This document shows positions 51,805-61,549 of a DNA stretch of 64,000 bases, piece by piece. Every line of letters begins with the position of its first letter. Within the stretch, counting starts at the first letter, position 1. Origin of the DNA: Fictibacillus phosphorivorans (GTDB taxonomy: Bacteria > Bacillota > Bacilli > Bacillales > Fictibacillaceae); contig NZ_CP015378.1 in assembly GCF_001629705.1 (NCBI RefSeq), positions 3,162,001 to 3,226,000 on the forward strand, given 5' to 3'. A model generated the notes under the pieces. That model was not told where the DNA came from, made no database searches, and was given only the letters and a program-made list of their open reading frames with translations. The translations under genes were made by a program, and so were the position numbers.

Positions 51805-52383
51805 ATGCAAAAGGGAAAGATTAAACAAATGGTAGCGGTATCGATGCTCAGTACGATTGCTTATGTGCTGATGATGCTCGACTTTCCGTTCCCTGGGTTA
51901 CCTCCATTCTTAAAGATCGACTTTAGTGAGGTACCTGCACTTCTAGCTGCGATTATTTTTGGACCAGCGGCAGGAGTGATGGTTGAAGCTATAAAAAATG
52001 TTCTACACTACGGAATTGTAGGGAGTTTTACGGGAGTACCCGTTGGCCAATTAGCGAACTTTGTGGCTGGTATTCTTTTCATTCTTCCAGTATCCTACTT
52101 ATTCCGCAAAAAGAATTCTGTTAAACGTCTTTCAGCGGGCTTGATCTTAGGAACGATTTTGATGACATTTATGATGGGACTGCTCAACTACCTGATCATC
52201 TTACCAGCTTATACGTGGTTCCTTGGTGCTGATCCGATGTCTAGCCAGATGATGCTTGATCTTATATTAAAAGGTATAACACCGTTTAACTTGATAAAAG
52301 GTACGATCATTACACTGTTATTCGTAGCATTATACAACCGAATGCAGCCATGGGTGATGAAACAGATCGCTCAGCAGGCTTAA
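51805..52383 (+). CDS. ribU: ECF-type riboflavin transporter substrate-binding protein RibU
   Basis: ATG at 51805 after AGAGGAGAG; 192 residues, about the size of B. subtilis RibU/YpaA. Six helices. AVSMLSTIAYVLMMLDFPFP, LKIDFSEVPALLAAIIFGP and EAIKNVLHYGIVGSFTGVPV are RibU blocks, and the D-x-SE and K-N-x2-H-Y motifs line the flavin pocket. Works with the general ECF module (EcfA1A2T) encoded elsewhere. Under the FMN riboswitch. Confidence 0.95.
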   Translation: MQKGKIKQMVAVSMLSTIAYVLMMLDFPFPGLPPFLKIDFSEVPALLAAIIFGPAAGVMVEAIKNVLHYGIVGSFTGVPVGQLANFVAGILFILPVSYLFRKKNSVKRLSAGLILGTILMTFMMGLLNYLIILPAYTWFLGADPMSSQMMLDLILKGITPFNLIKGTIITLLFVALYNRMQPWVMKQIAQQA

Positions 52384-52390
52384 ATAGATT

Positions 52391-52426
52391 AAACCGCAGT
52401 TGGGGATTCCCCCTGCGGTTTTTTTA
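52391..52426 (+). terminator. Terminator after ribU
   Basis: AAACCGCAG-GGGGA pairs with TCCCC-CTGCGGTTT, then T run. Confidence 0.9.
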
Positions 52427-52506
52427 TTGTTGTTAGGGGTATAACGGTTGTCTAGATGTCAAATCGGTTGTCGAAATTTAGCGAAATGCCTTTATTTTAG
52501 AATTTT

Positions 52507-52580
52507 GACTTAATTGAGACTCGTTACGACTTAATTAGCACTTATTACGACCTAATTTTGTTTGTTTAGACTTAATTATA
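52507..52580. repeat. Tandem ~21-bp repeats between ribU and nupC
   Basis: Units start with GACTTAATT at 52507, 52528, 52549 (GACCTAATT) and 52569, spaced 21, 21 and 20 bp. The second half of each unit varies (for example GAGACTCGTTAC, AGCACTTATTAC). Upstream, CGGTTGTC occurs twice about 19 bp apart. No gene is evident in 52427-52636. Confidence 0.7.
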
Positions 52581-52636
52581 GATGGAGATACCCTCGCAGG
52601 TATTCTTCACCTTCAGCTTAGGAACATTCTCCCTAT

Positions 52637-52672
52637 CAAAAAAGATGCTCAAGCATCAGCTTGAACATCCAT
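52637..52672 (-). terminator. Terminator after nupC
   Basis: GATG-TCAAGC pairs with GCTTGA-CATC with a single-base bulge each side; A-rich left flank gives T's on the leftward RNA. Confidence 0.8.
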
Positions 52673-52690
52673 CTCATTTTTCATATTTTT

Positions 52691-53905
52691 TTATAGAATG
52701 AACATACCTGCAATTGCACCGCTTAGTAAGTTTGCAATTGTAGCTGCGATTACAGCGCGCATTCCAAGTCTTGCGATGTCTGGACGACGGCTAGGCGCCA
52801 TTGCTCCAAGACCACCTAAAAGGATTGCGATTGAAGAAAGGTTCGCGAAACCACAAAGTGCGAAACTTACAACCGCTACCGTTTTCGGCATTAAGTCAGG
52901 AATTTGAGGTGCGAATGAAGAATAAGCTACGAACTCGTTCAACACGATCTTTTGACCGATAAACGTACCAGCTTTAACCGCTTCTTCCCAAGGTACACCA
53001 ATTACAAATGCGATTGGAGCGAAAATATAACCTAGAATTTGTTGAAGTGTGATCTCATAACCGAACCAGCCACCGATACCGCCAAGGATTCCGTTTACTA
53101 GAGCGATAAGTGCGATAAAAGCTAGTAGCATTGCTCCAACGTTAAGTGCGATTTGAAGTCCATCTCCAGCACCTTTTGCTGCTGCGTCGATAACGTTTAC
53201 TGTATCTTTGTCACGTTCTAATTTGATCTCACCCATTGTTTCAGGCTCTTCTGTTTCAGGAACAATGATCTTAGCGATCGCAAGTCCTGCAGGAGCACAC
53301 ATAAAGCTTGCTGCGATTAAGTATTCCAATGGTACACCTAACAGATAATAACCAATCAATACAGAACCTGCTACGGATGCTAGTCCACCTACCATAACAG
53401 CAAAAAGTTCAGATTGAGTAAGACGGTTCATATAAGGACGAATAACGAGAGGTGCTTCTGTCTGGCCTAAGAAAATGTTGGCAGTAGCACTCATTGATTC
53501 TGCTTTACTTGTTTTTAAAAGTTTAGATAAAGCTCCACCTAAGATTCTTACCACCCATTGCATGATACCTAGATAGTAAAGAACTGAAATTAGAGAAGAG
53601 AAGAAAATGATAACGGTTAAAACTTGGAACGCAAAGATAAACCCTTTTCCTTCTGCAGGAATCATACTTCCAAACAAGAAAGTGATCCCTTCGTTTGCAT
53701 AAGCAACAACGTTTGAAACTTTTTGTGAGACGCCTTGCAATGCTTGTTTACCAGCATCCCATTTAAGAACGATCAATGCAAAAGCAACTTGAATTGCTAG
53801 TGCACCAATTACTGTTCTCCAGTTAATCGCTTTCTTATTTTGAGAAAGTAAGAATGCGATTACAAGAAGAACGAGCATACCACCTAATCCCCATAAAATT
53901 TGCAT
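52691..53905 (-). CDS. yutK: Nucleoside transporter (CNT/NupC family, YutK-like)
   Basis: 404 residues. About eight to ten helices. NupC-type blocks: ANIFLGQTEAPLVIRPYMNR, ELFAVMVGGLASVAGSVLIG, GDGLQIALNVGAMLLAFIAL, and ALCGFANLSSIAILLGGLGA near the end. Proton- or sodium-coupled uptake of nucleosides. B. subtilis YutK is the paralogue in the yut region. A cre-like site lies 28 bp upstream. Confidence 0.92.
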   Translation of the reverse strand: MQILWGLGGMLVLLVIAFLLSQNKKAINWRTVIGALAIQVAFALIVLKWDAGKQALQGVSQKVSNVVAYANEGITFLFGSMIPAEGKGFIFAFQVLTVIIFFSSLISVLYYLGIMQWVVRILGGALSKLLKTSKAESMSATANIFLGQTEAPLVIRPYMNRLTQSELFAVMVGGLASVAGSVLIGYYLLGVPLEYLIAASFMCAPAGLAIAKIIVPETEEPETMGEIKLERDKDTVNVIDAAAKGAGDGLQIALNVGAMLLAFIALIALVNGILGGIGGWFGYEITLQQILGYIFAPIAFVIGVPWEEAVKAGTFIGQKIVLNEFVAYSSFAPQIPDLMPKTVAVVSFALCGFANLSSIAILLGGLGAMAPSRRPDIARLGMRAVIAATIANLLSGAIAGMFIL

Positions 53906-53932
53906 ATTCGTACACCCCTTTTGTAATTTGGA

Positions 53933-53946
53933 AGAAAACGCTTACT
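53933..53946 (-). promoter_or_regulatory. cre-like site upstream of the nucleoside transporter
   Basis: AGAAAACGCTTACT matches TGWAANCGNTNWCA at all but the first and last base. Confidence 0.35.
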
Positions 53947-54077
53947 ATTAGCACGTTAGTTGTCAGACATCCAATGACTGACCCTTTTCTAATGTAACAA
54001 ATTTCGACAAAAAAGCAATCGTTTTTCTAAAAATTATATGCTAGATATTTTTCCCAATCAGGCGGTGCTTATCCATG

Positions 54078-54114
54078 AAAAAAGCAGCTATCCATTTTTT
54101 GAATAGCTGCTTCT
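54078..54114 (-). terminator. Terminator after yuzB
   Basis: AAGCAGCTATcC arm pairs with GAATAGCTGCTT. Confidence 0.85.
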
Positions 54115-54362
54115 TAAAACATTCCGTTTTCTTCTATATGAGTGTAAATATTTTTCACAAGTTCATCTGATGTTTCTCCATGAACGATATCTCCGTTTAC
54201 GAGAGCAAACATCGATTTAGCACAGTGTCCACAATAGCCCAGACAACCATACTCAATAACATCAAGATCATAGTCTTTTTCAAGTTCTTCGAGCGCTTTT
54301 TGTGCACCACTTGCTAAATTACTTACACAAAACTCTATAATCGGTCTCATTAAATTCTTCAC
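54114..54362 (-). CDS. yuzB: YuzB family protein (DUF1450)
   Basis: 82 residues. [20 protein letters not shown] and [20 protein letters not shown] are the DUF1450/YuzB core with conserved Cys (C..CGxC). [10 protein letters not shown] start and final IEENGMF. Ferredoxin-like thioredoxin fold likely, function unknown. Divergent from yutJ. Confidence 0.92.
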   Translation of the reverse strand: MKNLMRPIIEFCVSNLASGAQKALEELEKDYDLDVIEYGCLGYCGHCAKSMFALVNGDIVHGETSDELVKNIYTHIEENGMF

Positions 54363-54445
54363 CTCTTGATGAATCCATCCTAACGGTTTCTACTGTTGTA
54401 GTCAATGTAAACACTCATTCTTCCTGTGTTTTTTCCATAAAAGAG

Positions 54446-54473
54446 TTGTGAAATTGTTGCAAAGTGCTATACT
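54446..54473 (+). promoter_or_regulatory. SigA-type promoter of yutJ
   Basis: TTGTGA (54446-54451) and TATACT (54468-54473), 16-bp spacer. Confidence 0.5.
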
Positions 54474-54490
54474 TAAACATGTCAAAAACG

Positions 54491-54504
54491 TGTAATCGTT
54501 TACT
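54491..54504 (+). promoter_or_regulatory. cre-like site downstream of the yutJ promoter
   Basis: TGTAATCGTTTACT matches TGWAANCGNTNWCA except the last base; 18 bp after the -10, a roadblock position. Confidence 0.45.
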
Positions 54505-54587
54505 TATTTCGAGTTAAGGTTATTTACTTATATAAAGCATTCTAAAAACAGATAAGAATTGTCTTGAAAGAAAAGGGGAAATGACAA

Positions 54588-55652
54588 ATGAAACACCTCG
54601 TTTTACTTGGCGGAGGATATGGAAATATGCGTGTGTTAAAGAGACTTCTTAATTCCTCAGACCTCCCTGAAAACATTCAGCTTACGCTTATTGATCGTGT
54701 GCCTTATCATTGTTTGAAGACCGAATATTACGCACTTGCTGCAGGTACTATATCTGATCATCATGTTCGTGTAACCTTTCCAGACCACCCTCGCCTGAAT
54801 ATTAAATACGGCGAAGTTACATCAATTGATGTAAAAGAAAAGAAAGTTCTATTAAAAGACCAAGATGCTGTTGCATATGATGATTTAGTTATCGGCCTAG
54901 GTTGCGAAGATAAATATCATAATGTTCCCGGTGCTGACCAATTTACGCTTAGCATCCAGACCATTGATAAATCTCGTCAAACGTATCAAATTCTTAACAA
55001 CTTGCATGCTAATGCAGTTGTTGCAGTAGTTGGTGCCGGACTATCTGGTGTAGAGTTAGCATCAGAACTTCGTGAGAGTCGTCCGGATCTTGCCATTAAA
55101 CTCTTTGACCGTGGGGATATGATTCTGTCCGCTTATAAGAAGAGACTAAGCAACTATGTACAAAACTGGTTTGTTGAACACGGCGTTGAAGTTATCAATA
55201 ACTCTAATGTTACTAAAGTTGAAGAAGGCGCTCTTTATAATCATGATGAAAAGGTAGAATGTGATGCGATCGTCTGGACAGCAGGTATACAGCCAAGCCG
55301 AATCGTTCGTGATTTGGATGTAGAAAAAGATAGTCAAGGACGAGTTGTTCTTGCTGAACATCATCACCTGCCAACTGAAGAAAATGTCTATGTTGTTGGA
55401 GATTGCGCAAGTCTCCCATATGCACCAAGTGCACAATTAGCAGAAGAGCAAGCAGAACAGATCGCACAAGTCCTCCTGGCTCGTTGGAACGATCAGCCTC
55501 TTCCTGAGATGAACGAGATCAAACTAAAAGGGGTTATGGGCTCTCTCGGTAAGAAGAGCGGGTTTGGTACGATGGGAAGTACAGCTCTTATTGGAAGAGT
55601 TCCGCGTTTATTAAAATCAGGTATCCTTTGGTTATATAAATATCAAGTATAA
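54588..55652 (+). CDS. yutJ: NADH dehydrogenase-like protein YutJ
   Basis: 354 residues, ATG after AAAGGGGAAATGACA. FAD start LVLLGGGYGNMRVLKRLLNS; VVAVVGAGLSGVELASELRE for NAD(P); YVVGDCASLPYAPSAQLAEE for the second FAD contact. Pairs with YumB as a second NDH-2-like flavoprotein. The C-terminal amphipathic end (LIGRVPRLLKSGILWLYKYQ) suits the membrane surface. B. subtilis order yuzB-yutJ-yuzD-yutI is kept. Confidence 0.92.
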   Translation: MKHLVLLGGGYGNMRVLKRLLNSSDLPENIQLTLIDRVPYHCLKTEYYALAAGTISDHHVRVTFPDHPRLNIKYGEVTSIDVKEKKVLLKDQDAVAYDDLVIGLGCEDKYHNVPGADQFTLSIQTIDKSRQTYQILNNLHANAVVAVVGAGLSGVELASELRESRPDLAIKLFDRGDMILSAYKKRLSNYVQNWFVEHGVEVINNSNVTKVEEGALYNHDEKVECDAIVWTAGIQPSRIVRDLDVEKDSQGRVVLAEHHHLPTEENVYVVGDCASLPYAPSAQLAEEQAEQIAQVLLARWNDQPLPEMNEIKLKGVMGSLGKKSGFGTMGSTALIGRVPRLLKSGILWLYKYQV

Positions 55653-55655
55653 GAG

Positions 55656-55688
55656 AAAGACCCATGCAAAGTTGCATGGGTCTTTTTT
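55656..55688. terminator. Terminator after yutJ
   Basis: AAAGACCCATGCAA pairs with TTGCATGGGTCTTT. Confidence 0.92.
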
Positions 55689-55695
55689 CTTTATT

Positions 55696-56004
55696 TTACC
55701 AATAATAAGGACGGAATCGACGAATGCGGTAAAATGGGAAACCAAATACACCGAAGCCTGGAAAGAACGGCCCTACAAAAATAATACGGCTATTTCGATC
55801 AGCTTTCTCACCTGGCATGATCATATACATATTATCTTGATCATAACTATGCAATTGACCGTGATATACATTCCCATCGTTCAGTTCAATCGTAACTTTC
55901 TGTCCCATGTACTCGAGACAAAGATCATGATAATGATGGTGATGATGTCCTGCAAATGAGGAAGACTCATCTTTATGACTTTTACCTTTTAAAGGGTTCA
56001 ACAA
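55696..56004 (-). CDS. Small Sm-fold-like protein with His-rich N-terminus
   Basis: TTG at 56004 is 9 nt from AAGGAGG; 102 residues. AGHHHHHYHDLCLEYMGQKV puts a His run ahead of an Sm/LSm-like barrel (VTIELNDGNVYHGQLHSYDQ, NMYMIMP). The tail is Phe/Pro/Arg-rich (GPFFPGFGVFGFPFYRIRRF). No named family; Sm-fold is a guess from the 'NDG..Y.G.L' pattern. Confidence 0.7.
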   Translation of the reverse strand: MLNPLKGKSHKDESSSFAGHHHHHYHDLCLEYMGQKVTIELNDGNVYHGQLHSYDQDNMYMIMPGEKADRNSRIIFVGPFFPGFGVFGFPFYRIRRFRPYYW

Positions 56005-56092
56005 TACAATTTGCCTCCTTTTTCTCTATACATCTTATTCCTTAGAGAAGTACAAGGCATGTGTACAAACCCAATATATAAAAAATAGGCGC

Positions 56093-56416
56093 TTAACTTA
56101 CAGCGCCATAACCATTCTGTTCTATAATTCCGTATATCGTTTTTAAGTTAGGATTGCCTTCTGCTACGACTTCCCCATCAATTACAACGACAGGATAAAA
56201 AAGGTCTTCTTCTACAATTCTTTCTGAAAATGCCTGATCGATCTCATTCTCCGTATTTTCCATGTCTATATAAAGAACGTTAAACACCAAGCTCGGAAAC
56301 TTTCTTGAGATTGCTGCCTCTAACCATTCAGCTGTTTCCTTTGCTGAAGGAAGATGAACACAGCTGGCACATTTCTGTTCAGCTCCATATACTTTAATAC
56401 TAAATGAGTTACTCAT
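56093..56416 (-). CDS. yuzD: YuzD family protein (DUF1462, thioredoxin-like)
   Basis: 107 residues. KVYGAEQKCASCVHLPSAKE shows the CASC motif; FYPVVVIDGEVVAEGNPNLK is the thioredoxin-like edge strand with cis-Pro region. DUF1462/YuzD by content and by place between yutJ and yutI. Confidence 0.92.
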   Translation of the reverse strand: MSNSFSIKVYGAEQKCASCVHLPSAKETAEWLEAAISRKFPSLVFNVLYIDMENTENEIDQAFSERIVEEDLFYPVVVIDGEVVAEGNPNLKTIYGIIEQNGYGAVS

Positions 56417-56574
56417 GAAGAATCACCTCAATGTATGCGCTTATTTGCTTTCATCATACCTTATTTCTCATAAAAGAAAAAGGAGCAAATATCATGATGC
56501 TTGCTCATGGATTTTTTATTCCATATCCCGTATACTAAGAGTAAGTTCTTTTTAAGAAAGGAGCCTTGATTATT

Positions 56575-56820
56575 ATGGCTGAAACTCAAAACTTAGAGAT
56601 GCGTGAACAAGTTGAAGAAGTTCTTGATAAATTACGCCCGTTCCTTCTTCGCGATGGAGGAGACGTGGAATTAGTGGATATTGAAGAAGGTGTAGTAAAA
56701 GTACGCCTTATGGGAGCGTGTGGTAGCTGCCCAAGTTCAACAATCACACTAAAAGCAGGTATCGAACGTGCACTTCTTGAAGAAGTTCCTGGTGTTGTTG
56801 AATTAGAACAAGTATTTTAA
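56575..56820 (+). CDS. yutI: NifU-like Fe-S scaffold YutI
   Basis: ATG at 56575 is 10 nt from AAAGGAG; the TTG nine bases earlier is too close. 81 residues. [20 protein letters not shown] and [20 protein letters not shown] carry the Nfu CxxC that binds a [4Fe-4S] cluster. Delivers clusters to apoproteins. Confidence 0.95.
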   Translation: MAETQNLEMREQVEEVLDKLRPFLLRDGGDVELVDIEEGVVKVRLMGACGSCPSSTITLKAGIERALLEEVPGVVELEQVF

Positions 56821-56828
56821 TAAAACGC

Positions 56829-56861
56829 AAGAAGCCGCTCAATCAAGAGCGGCTTTTTTTT
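56829..56861 (+). terminator. Terminator after yutI
   Basis: GAAGCCGCTC pairs with GAGCGGCTTT, then T run. Confidence 0.9.
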
Positions 56862-56895
56862 GGGGGTTGTTTTGCCTGTTGCTTTTTTGGAAGCC

Positions 56896-57024
56896 GTTGA
56901 TTTCCTTTCCAGGTGCTCGCTTTCCGCGGGGCAGGCGGTGAGCCACATTCTTAACGTTTCACTCTTAAGTGTCTCACCTGCCTACCTGTCCCGCAGGAGT
57001 CTCCCACCTTCCACTCCAATCAAC
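56896..57024. repeat. Interspersed ~130-bp repeat, copy B
   Basis: Runs from GTTGATTTCCTTTCCAGG to CTTCCACTCCAATCAAC. Same orientation as copy A. Interior has GCTCGCTTTCCGCGGGG and CTGTCCCGCAGGAGTCTCCC, close to the Bacillaceae-wide repeat type. Confidence 0.8.
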
Positions 57025-57111
57025 TTTTCAATAAAGTATAAAACAAAAATTCTTGAATATAAGACCACTTAAAATCAAAGGGATTTTCTAAAAGTTGTCT
57101 TCCTAGTACAG

Positions 57112-57157
57112 AAAAAGGTCAAACTGCCTAGTCAATGCTAGTTGATTTGACCTTTTT
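57112..57157. terminator. Long hairpin, bidirectional terminator-like
   Basis: AAAAAGGTCAAA pairs with TTTGACCTTTTT, inner CTAG/CTAG. Flanked by both arms' A and T runs, so either direction could stop. Lies between repeats B and C. Confidence 0.7.
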
Positions 57158-57246
57158 GGGTTTAATGATGTAAACATGTAATGATTGGAGCAGAAAGTAC
57201 TAACTCCTAGTATTAAGATGCTGAAGTGATGTTAAACCACGACAAG

Positions 57247-57270
57247 CATGGGGGTGATGTGATCCCCATG
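57247..57270. repeat. CATGGGG/CCCCATG hairpin
   Basis: Perfect 7-bp arms around GTGATGTGAT. No gene context is clear in 57158-57335. Confidence 0.45.
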
Positions 57271-57335
57271 AACCACCATTCGAAGATCTTTTCTAAAGAG
57301 TGTTACTTTTGTTTTTCTATTCTCATCATTTGCAA

Positions 57336-57465
57336 GTTGATTGTAGCGCAAGGTTGCGAGACTCCTGCGGGACGAGCGGTCAGGTGGAGACTCCTAATGG
57401 CGCAAAGCGTCAGGAGGCTCACCGTACGCCCCGTGGAAAGCGAGCAACATGGAGCGAAAATCAAC
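57336..57465. repeat. Interspersed ~130-bp repeat, copy C (reverse orientation)
   Basis: Runs from GTTGATTGTAGCGCAAGG to CATGGAGCGAAAATCAAC; read in reverse complement it parallels copies A and B. Contains GAGACTCCTGCGGGACGAGC and GTGGAAAGCGAGCAACATGG. It sits 45 bp after the argF stop. Confidence 0.8.
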
Positions 57466-57509
57466 TACTTTCAAGAGCAGCAATGAATACTGAAAACTGC
57501 TTTTTTGAA

Positions 57510-58457
57510 TTATGACATCAAACGAACAAGCAATGCTTTTTGTGCGTGAAGACGGTTCTCGGCCTCGTGAAAAACAACTGAATGAGGACCATCAATTATC
57601 TCCGCCGTCACTTCTTCCTCTCGATGCGCAGGCAAACAGTGCATAAAGATATAATCACTCTTCGCATGTGAAACAAGCTCTTGATTCACTTGATAACCTT
57701 TGAAATGTTCGAGACGCACCTCTGCCTCAGCTTCTTGCCCCATGCTCGCACAAACATCTGTGTAAATCACATCACTATTTTTTATCCCCTCAATTGGTTC
57801 ATGTGTTACTTCGACAAGAGAGCCGTTTTGTTTCGCAACTTCTTTTGCATAAGAAACAATCTTTTCCTTTGGTTCGTAGTTCTTAGGACAAATAATGGTG
57901 CAATCCATTCCTACTTTTGCAGCGCCGATCATCAAAGAATGTGCTACATTATTTCCGTCACCGATATACGCCAGCTTCTTCCCTTTGAATGATCCTTTGA
58001 ATTCTAGGATCGTAAGAAGATCTGCTAGTACCTGGCACGGATGAAAATCGTCCGTAAGTCCGTTGATTACAGGAATCGATCCGCTCTCTGCAAGCTCTTC
58101 AACCGTGGATTGATGAAACGTGCGGATCATCAGCGCATCTAGATAACCGGACAAAACTTTCGCTGTATCTGATATTGATTCTCCTCTGCCCATCTGAATA
58201 TCACGAGTCGACAGATGGATAGCATGACCGCCGAGCTGCAGCATAGCAGCCTCGAACGAAACGCGAGTACGCGTCGAGGATTTCTCGAAGATCATCCCTA
58301 ATATCTTTCCTTTTAACAAAGGTGGCGTAGATGGTCCTTGTTTTTTTAAGTCTTTTGCAAGATTCAATAAATCGATAATTTCAGATGTAGAATAATCCAT
58401 CAGCGTTAGGAAATCTTTCTGAGTTTCCGTTTGGCGAAGAGGGTGTACGATAGACAT
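57510..58457 (-). CDS. argF: Ornithine carbamoyltransferase
   Basis: 315 residues. [20 protein letters not shown] carries the carbamoyl-phosphate motif [20 protein letters not shown] and [11 protein letters not shown] are the ornithine-binding and catalytic Cys blocks. Joins carbamoyl phosphate and ornithine to citrulline. Start shares one base with the carB stop, so it ends the argB-D-carA-carB-argF transcript. Confidence 0.97.
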   Translation of the reverse strand: MSIVHPLRQTETQKDFLTLMDYSTSEIIDLLNLAKDLKKQGPSTPPLLKGKILGMIFEKSSTRTRVSFEAAMLQLGGHAIHLSTRDIQMGRGESISDTAKVLSGYLDALMIRTFHQSTVEELAESGSIPVINGLTDDFHPCQVLADLLTILEFKGSFKGKKLAYIGDGNNVAHSLMIGAAKVGMDCTIICPKNYEPKEKIVSYAKEVAKQNGSLVEVTHEPIEGIKNSDVIYTDVCASMGQEAEAEVRLEHFKGYQVNQELVSHAKSDYIFMHCLPAHREEEVTAEIIDGPHSVVFHEAENRLHAQKALLVRLMS

Positions 58458-61400
58458 CAGATCAGCACTTCCTTTCTCATTTTATTCGATGTGCGTATAG
58501 CATCTAAATATGCGTTAGCTGTTTCTTTTCTAGTAAGCACATGAACTCTTTCTAGAACGGCACGTTTAGCATTCTGGCAATCGCTATCATTTGAAAAGTT
58601 TATATATACCGCTTTGTTATCTGTTTTTATCCACTCATCAAATGTCAGATCATTTGCTGTAAGTACAGAATACCCAAGCTCCTCCCAGCCTTTTGAAGCA
58701 GCTTCAGCGAGAGTTCCTTCAGCAAAAATACTTCCTTGATGATTCCAGAGATCTGCTAATTGAAGACTAGATCCTTTCAAAGCTTTAACGAGAGCTTCAT
58801 TAAAATCTACATCATTTCCTATTACTTCTCCGGTTGAGAGCATCATCGGACTTAACACTGGGGAAACACCAGGCAGTTTTATGGTAGAGAATACAGGTGC
58901 TTTCACTGTTATTTCTGGTTGGCCATTATGCTCATTTTCAAGGTTTAATGATTGAAGTGAGTGCCCTAAAAGCAATTGTGTTGCCTTCTGGACAAGGTTT
59001 ACGTTCGTAATCTTACTCATGATCGGCGCTGTTCGAGAGGCTCTTGGATTTACTTCAATGACATAAACACTGTCATCTTTTATGGCAAATTGAACATTAA
59101 ATAATCCTTTATATGATAAGTTGAGTGCGATTTTTTTTGAGTAAGACTTTATTTGCTCGATCACATGATCTGATAAAGATTGCGGCGGTGTAACAGTCAG
59201 ACTGTCACCTGAATGAACACCAGTCCCCTCTAAATGTTCAAAAATACCAGGAATGAATACATCCGTACCATCACTTAGAACATCTACTTCCGCTTCTGTT
59301 CCTTCTAAGAATGTATCGATCAAAACGGGATAATTTATTTGTTCATGATTCAAATAATTGGTCAGTTCGCTATCAGAATAAATCACATTCATCCCGCTAC
59401 CACCAATGACGTAGGAAGGACGTAGAAGGATAGGAAACCCTAGTTCGTCTGCATACTGTTTGACTTCTTTTTCATTAAGTACCGAGAATCCAGGAACTTT
59501 AGGAATATTTAATGATTCTAAAAATTGATAAAATCGATCTCTGTCTTCCATTTGGTCTACGGTGTCTGCCGGACTTCCAAGAACAGAATACCCTGCTTCT
59601 TCTAACTCTTTAGCCAAATTAATCGATGTTTGACCGCCAAATTGCAGAATGACATCTGAAATACCTTCAAACTCCAAAACATGAAGTATATCTTCAAAAG
59701 TGAGAGGTTCAAAATATAGAGAGTCAGATACTTCATAATCCGTGCTTACGGTCTCAGGATTGTTATTGATCAAGATCGCTTCATATCCACATGCACGAAG
59801 AGCGATTGCACTGTGCACGCAGCAATAATCAAATTCAACACCTTGCCCGATTCGTATGGGACCGGACCCGATAACTGCAACCTTCTTCTTCGTGTCAGGA
59901 ATTTTGTCGCTTTTTCCGCTCCAACTGGAATAAAAATAAGTCGTTTTTGCTTCAAACTCTGCTGCGCACGTATCCACCATCTTATACGTCGGCGTGATGT
60001 TCCACTCTACTCTTTTATGACGTACCTCAATTTCTGATACAGACCAGATCTCTGATAAATATCGATCTGTAAAACCATGTTTTTTCGCCAACTGAAGCTG
60101 CTCTTTTTCTACTTGTTGCAGGCTCGTTTTTTGCAGTGTTTCATCCAAAGAGACCATACCTTGAAAAATGGATAAAAAGTAAGGTGTGATTTTAGTCCAT
60201 TCATGAATTCTTTCTGAAGATACACCTCTTCGCAAAAGTTCCATTACAACGAAAAAGCGTCGGTCATCTGCTGAAACTACGAGTTCTATAAGTGTCTCCT
60301 CATCTAATGCAGATAGTTCTTTCAAATACAAGCCGTTCGTTTTCAGCTCTAGTGAACGGATTGCCTTTTGAAAAGCAGAAGCCATGTTTCTCTCTAACGC
60401 CATCACTTCGCCAGTAGCCTTCATCTGAGTTCCTAGTTTTCGATCAGCATGAGGAAACTTATCGAACGGCCATCTTGGCATTTTTACAGCTACATAATCT
60501 AAAGCTGGTTCGAAACTCGCAAAGGTCGTTCCAGTTACCGGATTTTTCAATTCATGCAGGTTATAGCCTAAGGCAAGTTTGGCAGCAATCTTCGCGATCG
60601 GATATCCAGTTGCTTTTGATGCTAAAGCAGATGACCTGCTCACACGCGGATTCACTTCGATCAAATAATATTGTGAGTTATCTGGATGAAGCGCGAACTG
60701 TATATTACATCCTCCCACGATTTCAAGTGCAGAAATGATGGTTAATGACGCTTTTCTTAATGATTGATACGCTTCATCTGTTAACGTTTGGCTAGGAGCT
60801 ACTACTACAGAATCACCTGTATGAATACCCACAGGATCAACGTTTTCCATGTTACAAACCGTGATACAAGTTCCGTTCTTATCACGCATCACTTCATACT
60901 CAACCTCTTTGTAGCCTGCAATACTTTTTTCAATCAAGCATTGATTGATCGGACTTGCGGAAAGACCCTGTTTGACCAAAGTCATCAGTTTTTCTTTCGT
61001 TGAAGCGATTCCTCCCCCAAAGCCTCCAAGCGTATATGCAGGTCTAACGATTACCGGGTAACCTGTTTCATCGGCAAAATGAAGAGCTTCATCTATTGAA
61101 GTAACAATCTCACTTTCTGGTACAGGTTCTCCAAGATGCTTCATCAATGATCGAAACAGGTCTCGGTCTTCTGCTTTTTGTATCGAGTGTATATCCGTAC
61201 CTAGAAGCTGTACCTCATACTTTTTTAAGATGCCCTTCTCATGAAGGTCCATCGCCAAGTTAAGACCTGTTTGACCGCCTACCGTTGCCAGTAGTCCGTC
61301 AGGTTTTTCTTTTTGAATGATTTGTTCAGCATATTCTGCAGTTAGAGGTTCAAAGTAGATAACGTCAGCAAACGTGTTATCCGTCATGATCGTAGCCGGA

Positions 61401-61549
61401 TTGTTGTTGATGAGCACCACTTCTATTCCTTCTTCTTTTAACGCTTTACATGCTTGTGTACCGGAATAATCAAATTCTGCTGCCTGCCCGATCACGATCG
61501 GACCTGATCCGATCACGAGCACCTTCTTGATGTCTTTTTGTTTAGGCAT
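58457..61549 (-). CDS. carB: Carbamoyl-phosphate synthase large subunit, arginine type
   Basis: 1030 residues, the length of B. subtilis CarB rather than PyrAB. Two ATP-grasp halves: [20 protein letters not shown] at the start and [20 protein letters not shown] at the centre. [20 protein letters not shown] and [20 protein letters not shown] are the ATP loops; [20 protein letters not shown] and [20 protein letters not shown] the metal and phosphate sites. Makes carbamoyl phosphate with CarA. Start overlaps carA by 8 bases. Confidence 0.97.
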   Translation of the reverse strand: MPKQKDIKKVLVIGSGPIVIGQAAEFDYSGTQACKALKEEGIEVVLINNNPATIMTDNTFADVIYFEPLTAEYAEQIIQKEKPDGLLATVGGQTGLNLAMDLHEKGILKKYEVQLLGTDIHSIQKAEDRDLFRSLMKHLGEPVPESEIVTSIDEALHFADETGYPVIVRPAYTLGGFGGGIASTKEKLMTLVKQGLSASPINQCLIEKSIAGYKEVEYEVMRDKNGTCITVCNMENVDPVGIHTGDSVVVAPSQTLTDEAYQSLRKASLTIISALEIVGGCNIQFALHPDNSQYYLIEVNPRVSRSSALASKATGYPIAKIAAKLALGYNLHELKNPVTGTTFASFEPALDYVAVKMPRWPFDKFPHADRKLGTQMKATGEVMALERNMASAFQKAIRSLELKTNGLYLKELSALDEETLIELVVSADDRRFFVVMELLRRGVSSERIHEWTKITPYFLSIFQGMVSLDETLQKTSLQQVEKEQLQLAKKHGFTDRYLSEIWSVSEIEVRHKRVEWNITPTYKMVDTCAAEFEAKTTYFYSSWSGKSDKIPDTKKKVAVIGSGPIRIGQGVEFDYCCVHSAIALRACGYEAILINNNPETVSTDYEVSDSLYFEPLTFEDILHVLEFEGISDVILQFGGQTSINLAKELEEAGYSVLGSPADTVDQMEDRDRFYQFLESLNIPKVPGFSVLNEKEVKQYADELGFPILLRPSYVIGGSGMNVIYSDSELTNYLNHEQINYPVLIDTFLEGTEAEVDVLSDGTDVFIPGIFEHLEGTGVHSGDSLTVTPPQSLSDHVIEQIKSYSKKIALNLSYKGLFNVQFAIKDDSVYVIEVNPRASRTAPIMSKITNVNLVQKATQLLLGHSLQSLNLENEHNGQPEITVKAPVFSTIKLPGVSPVLSPMMLSTGEVIGNDVDFNEALVKALKGSSLQLADLWNHQGSIFAEGTLAEAASKGWEELGYSVLTANDLTFDEWIKTDNKAVYINFSNDSDCQNAKRAVLERVHVLTRKETANAYLDAIRTSNKMRKEVLI

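Noticed and set aside
57226..57515. Two rightward frames before argF
   Set aside because: They read through repeat copy C in two frames, a typical artefact of this repeat type.
59770..61003. Short frames inside carB
   Set aside because: Shadow frames over a certain 1030-codon gene.
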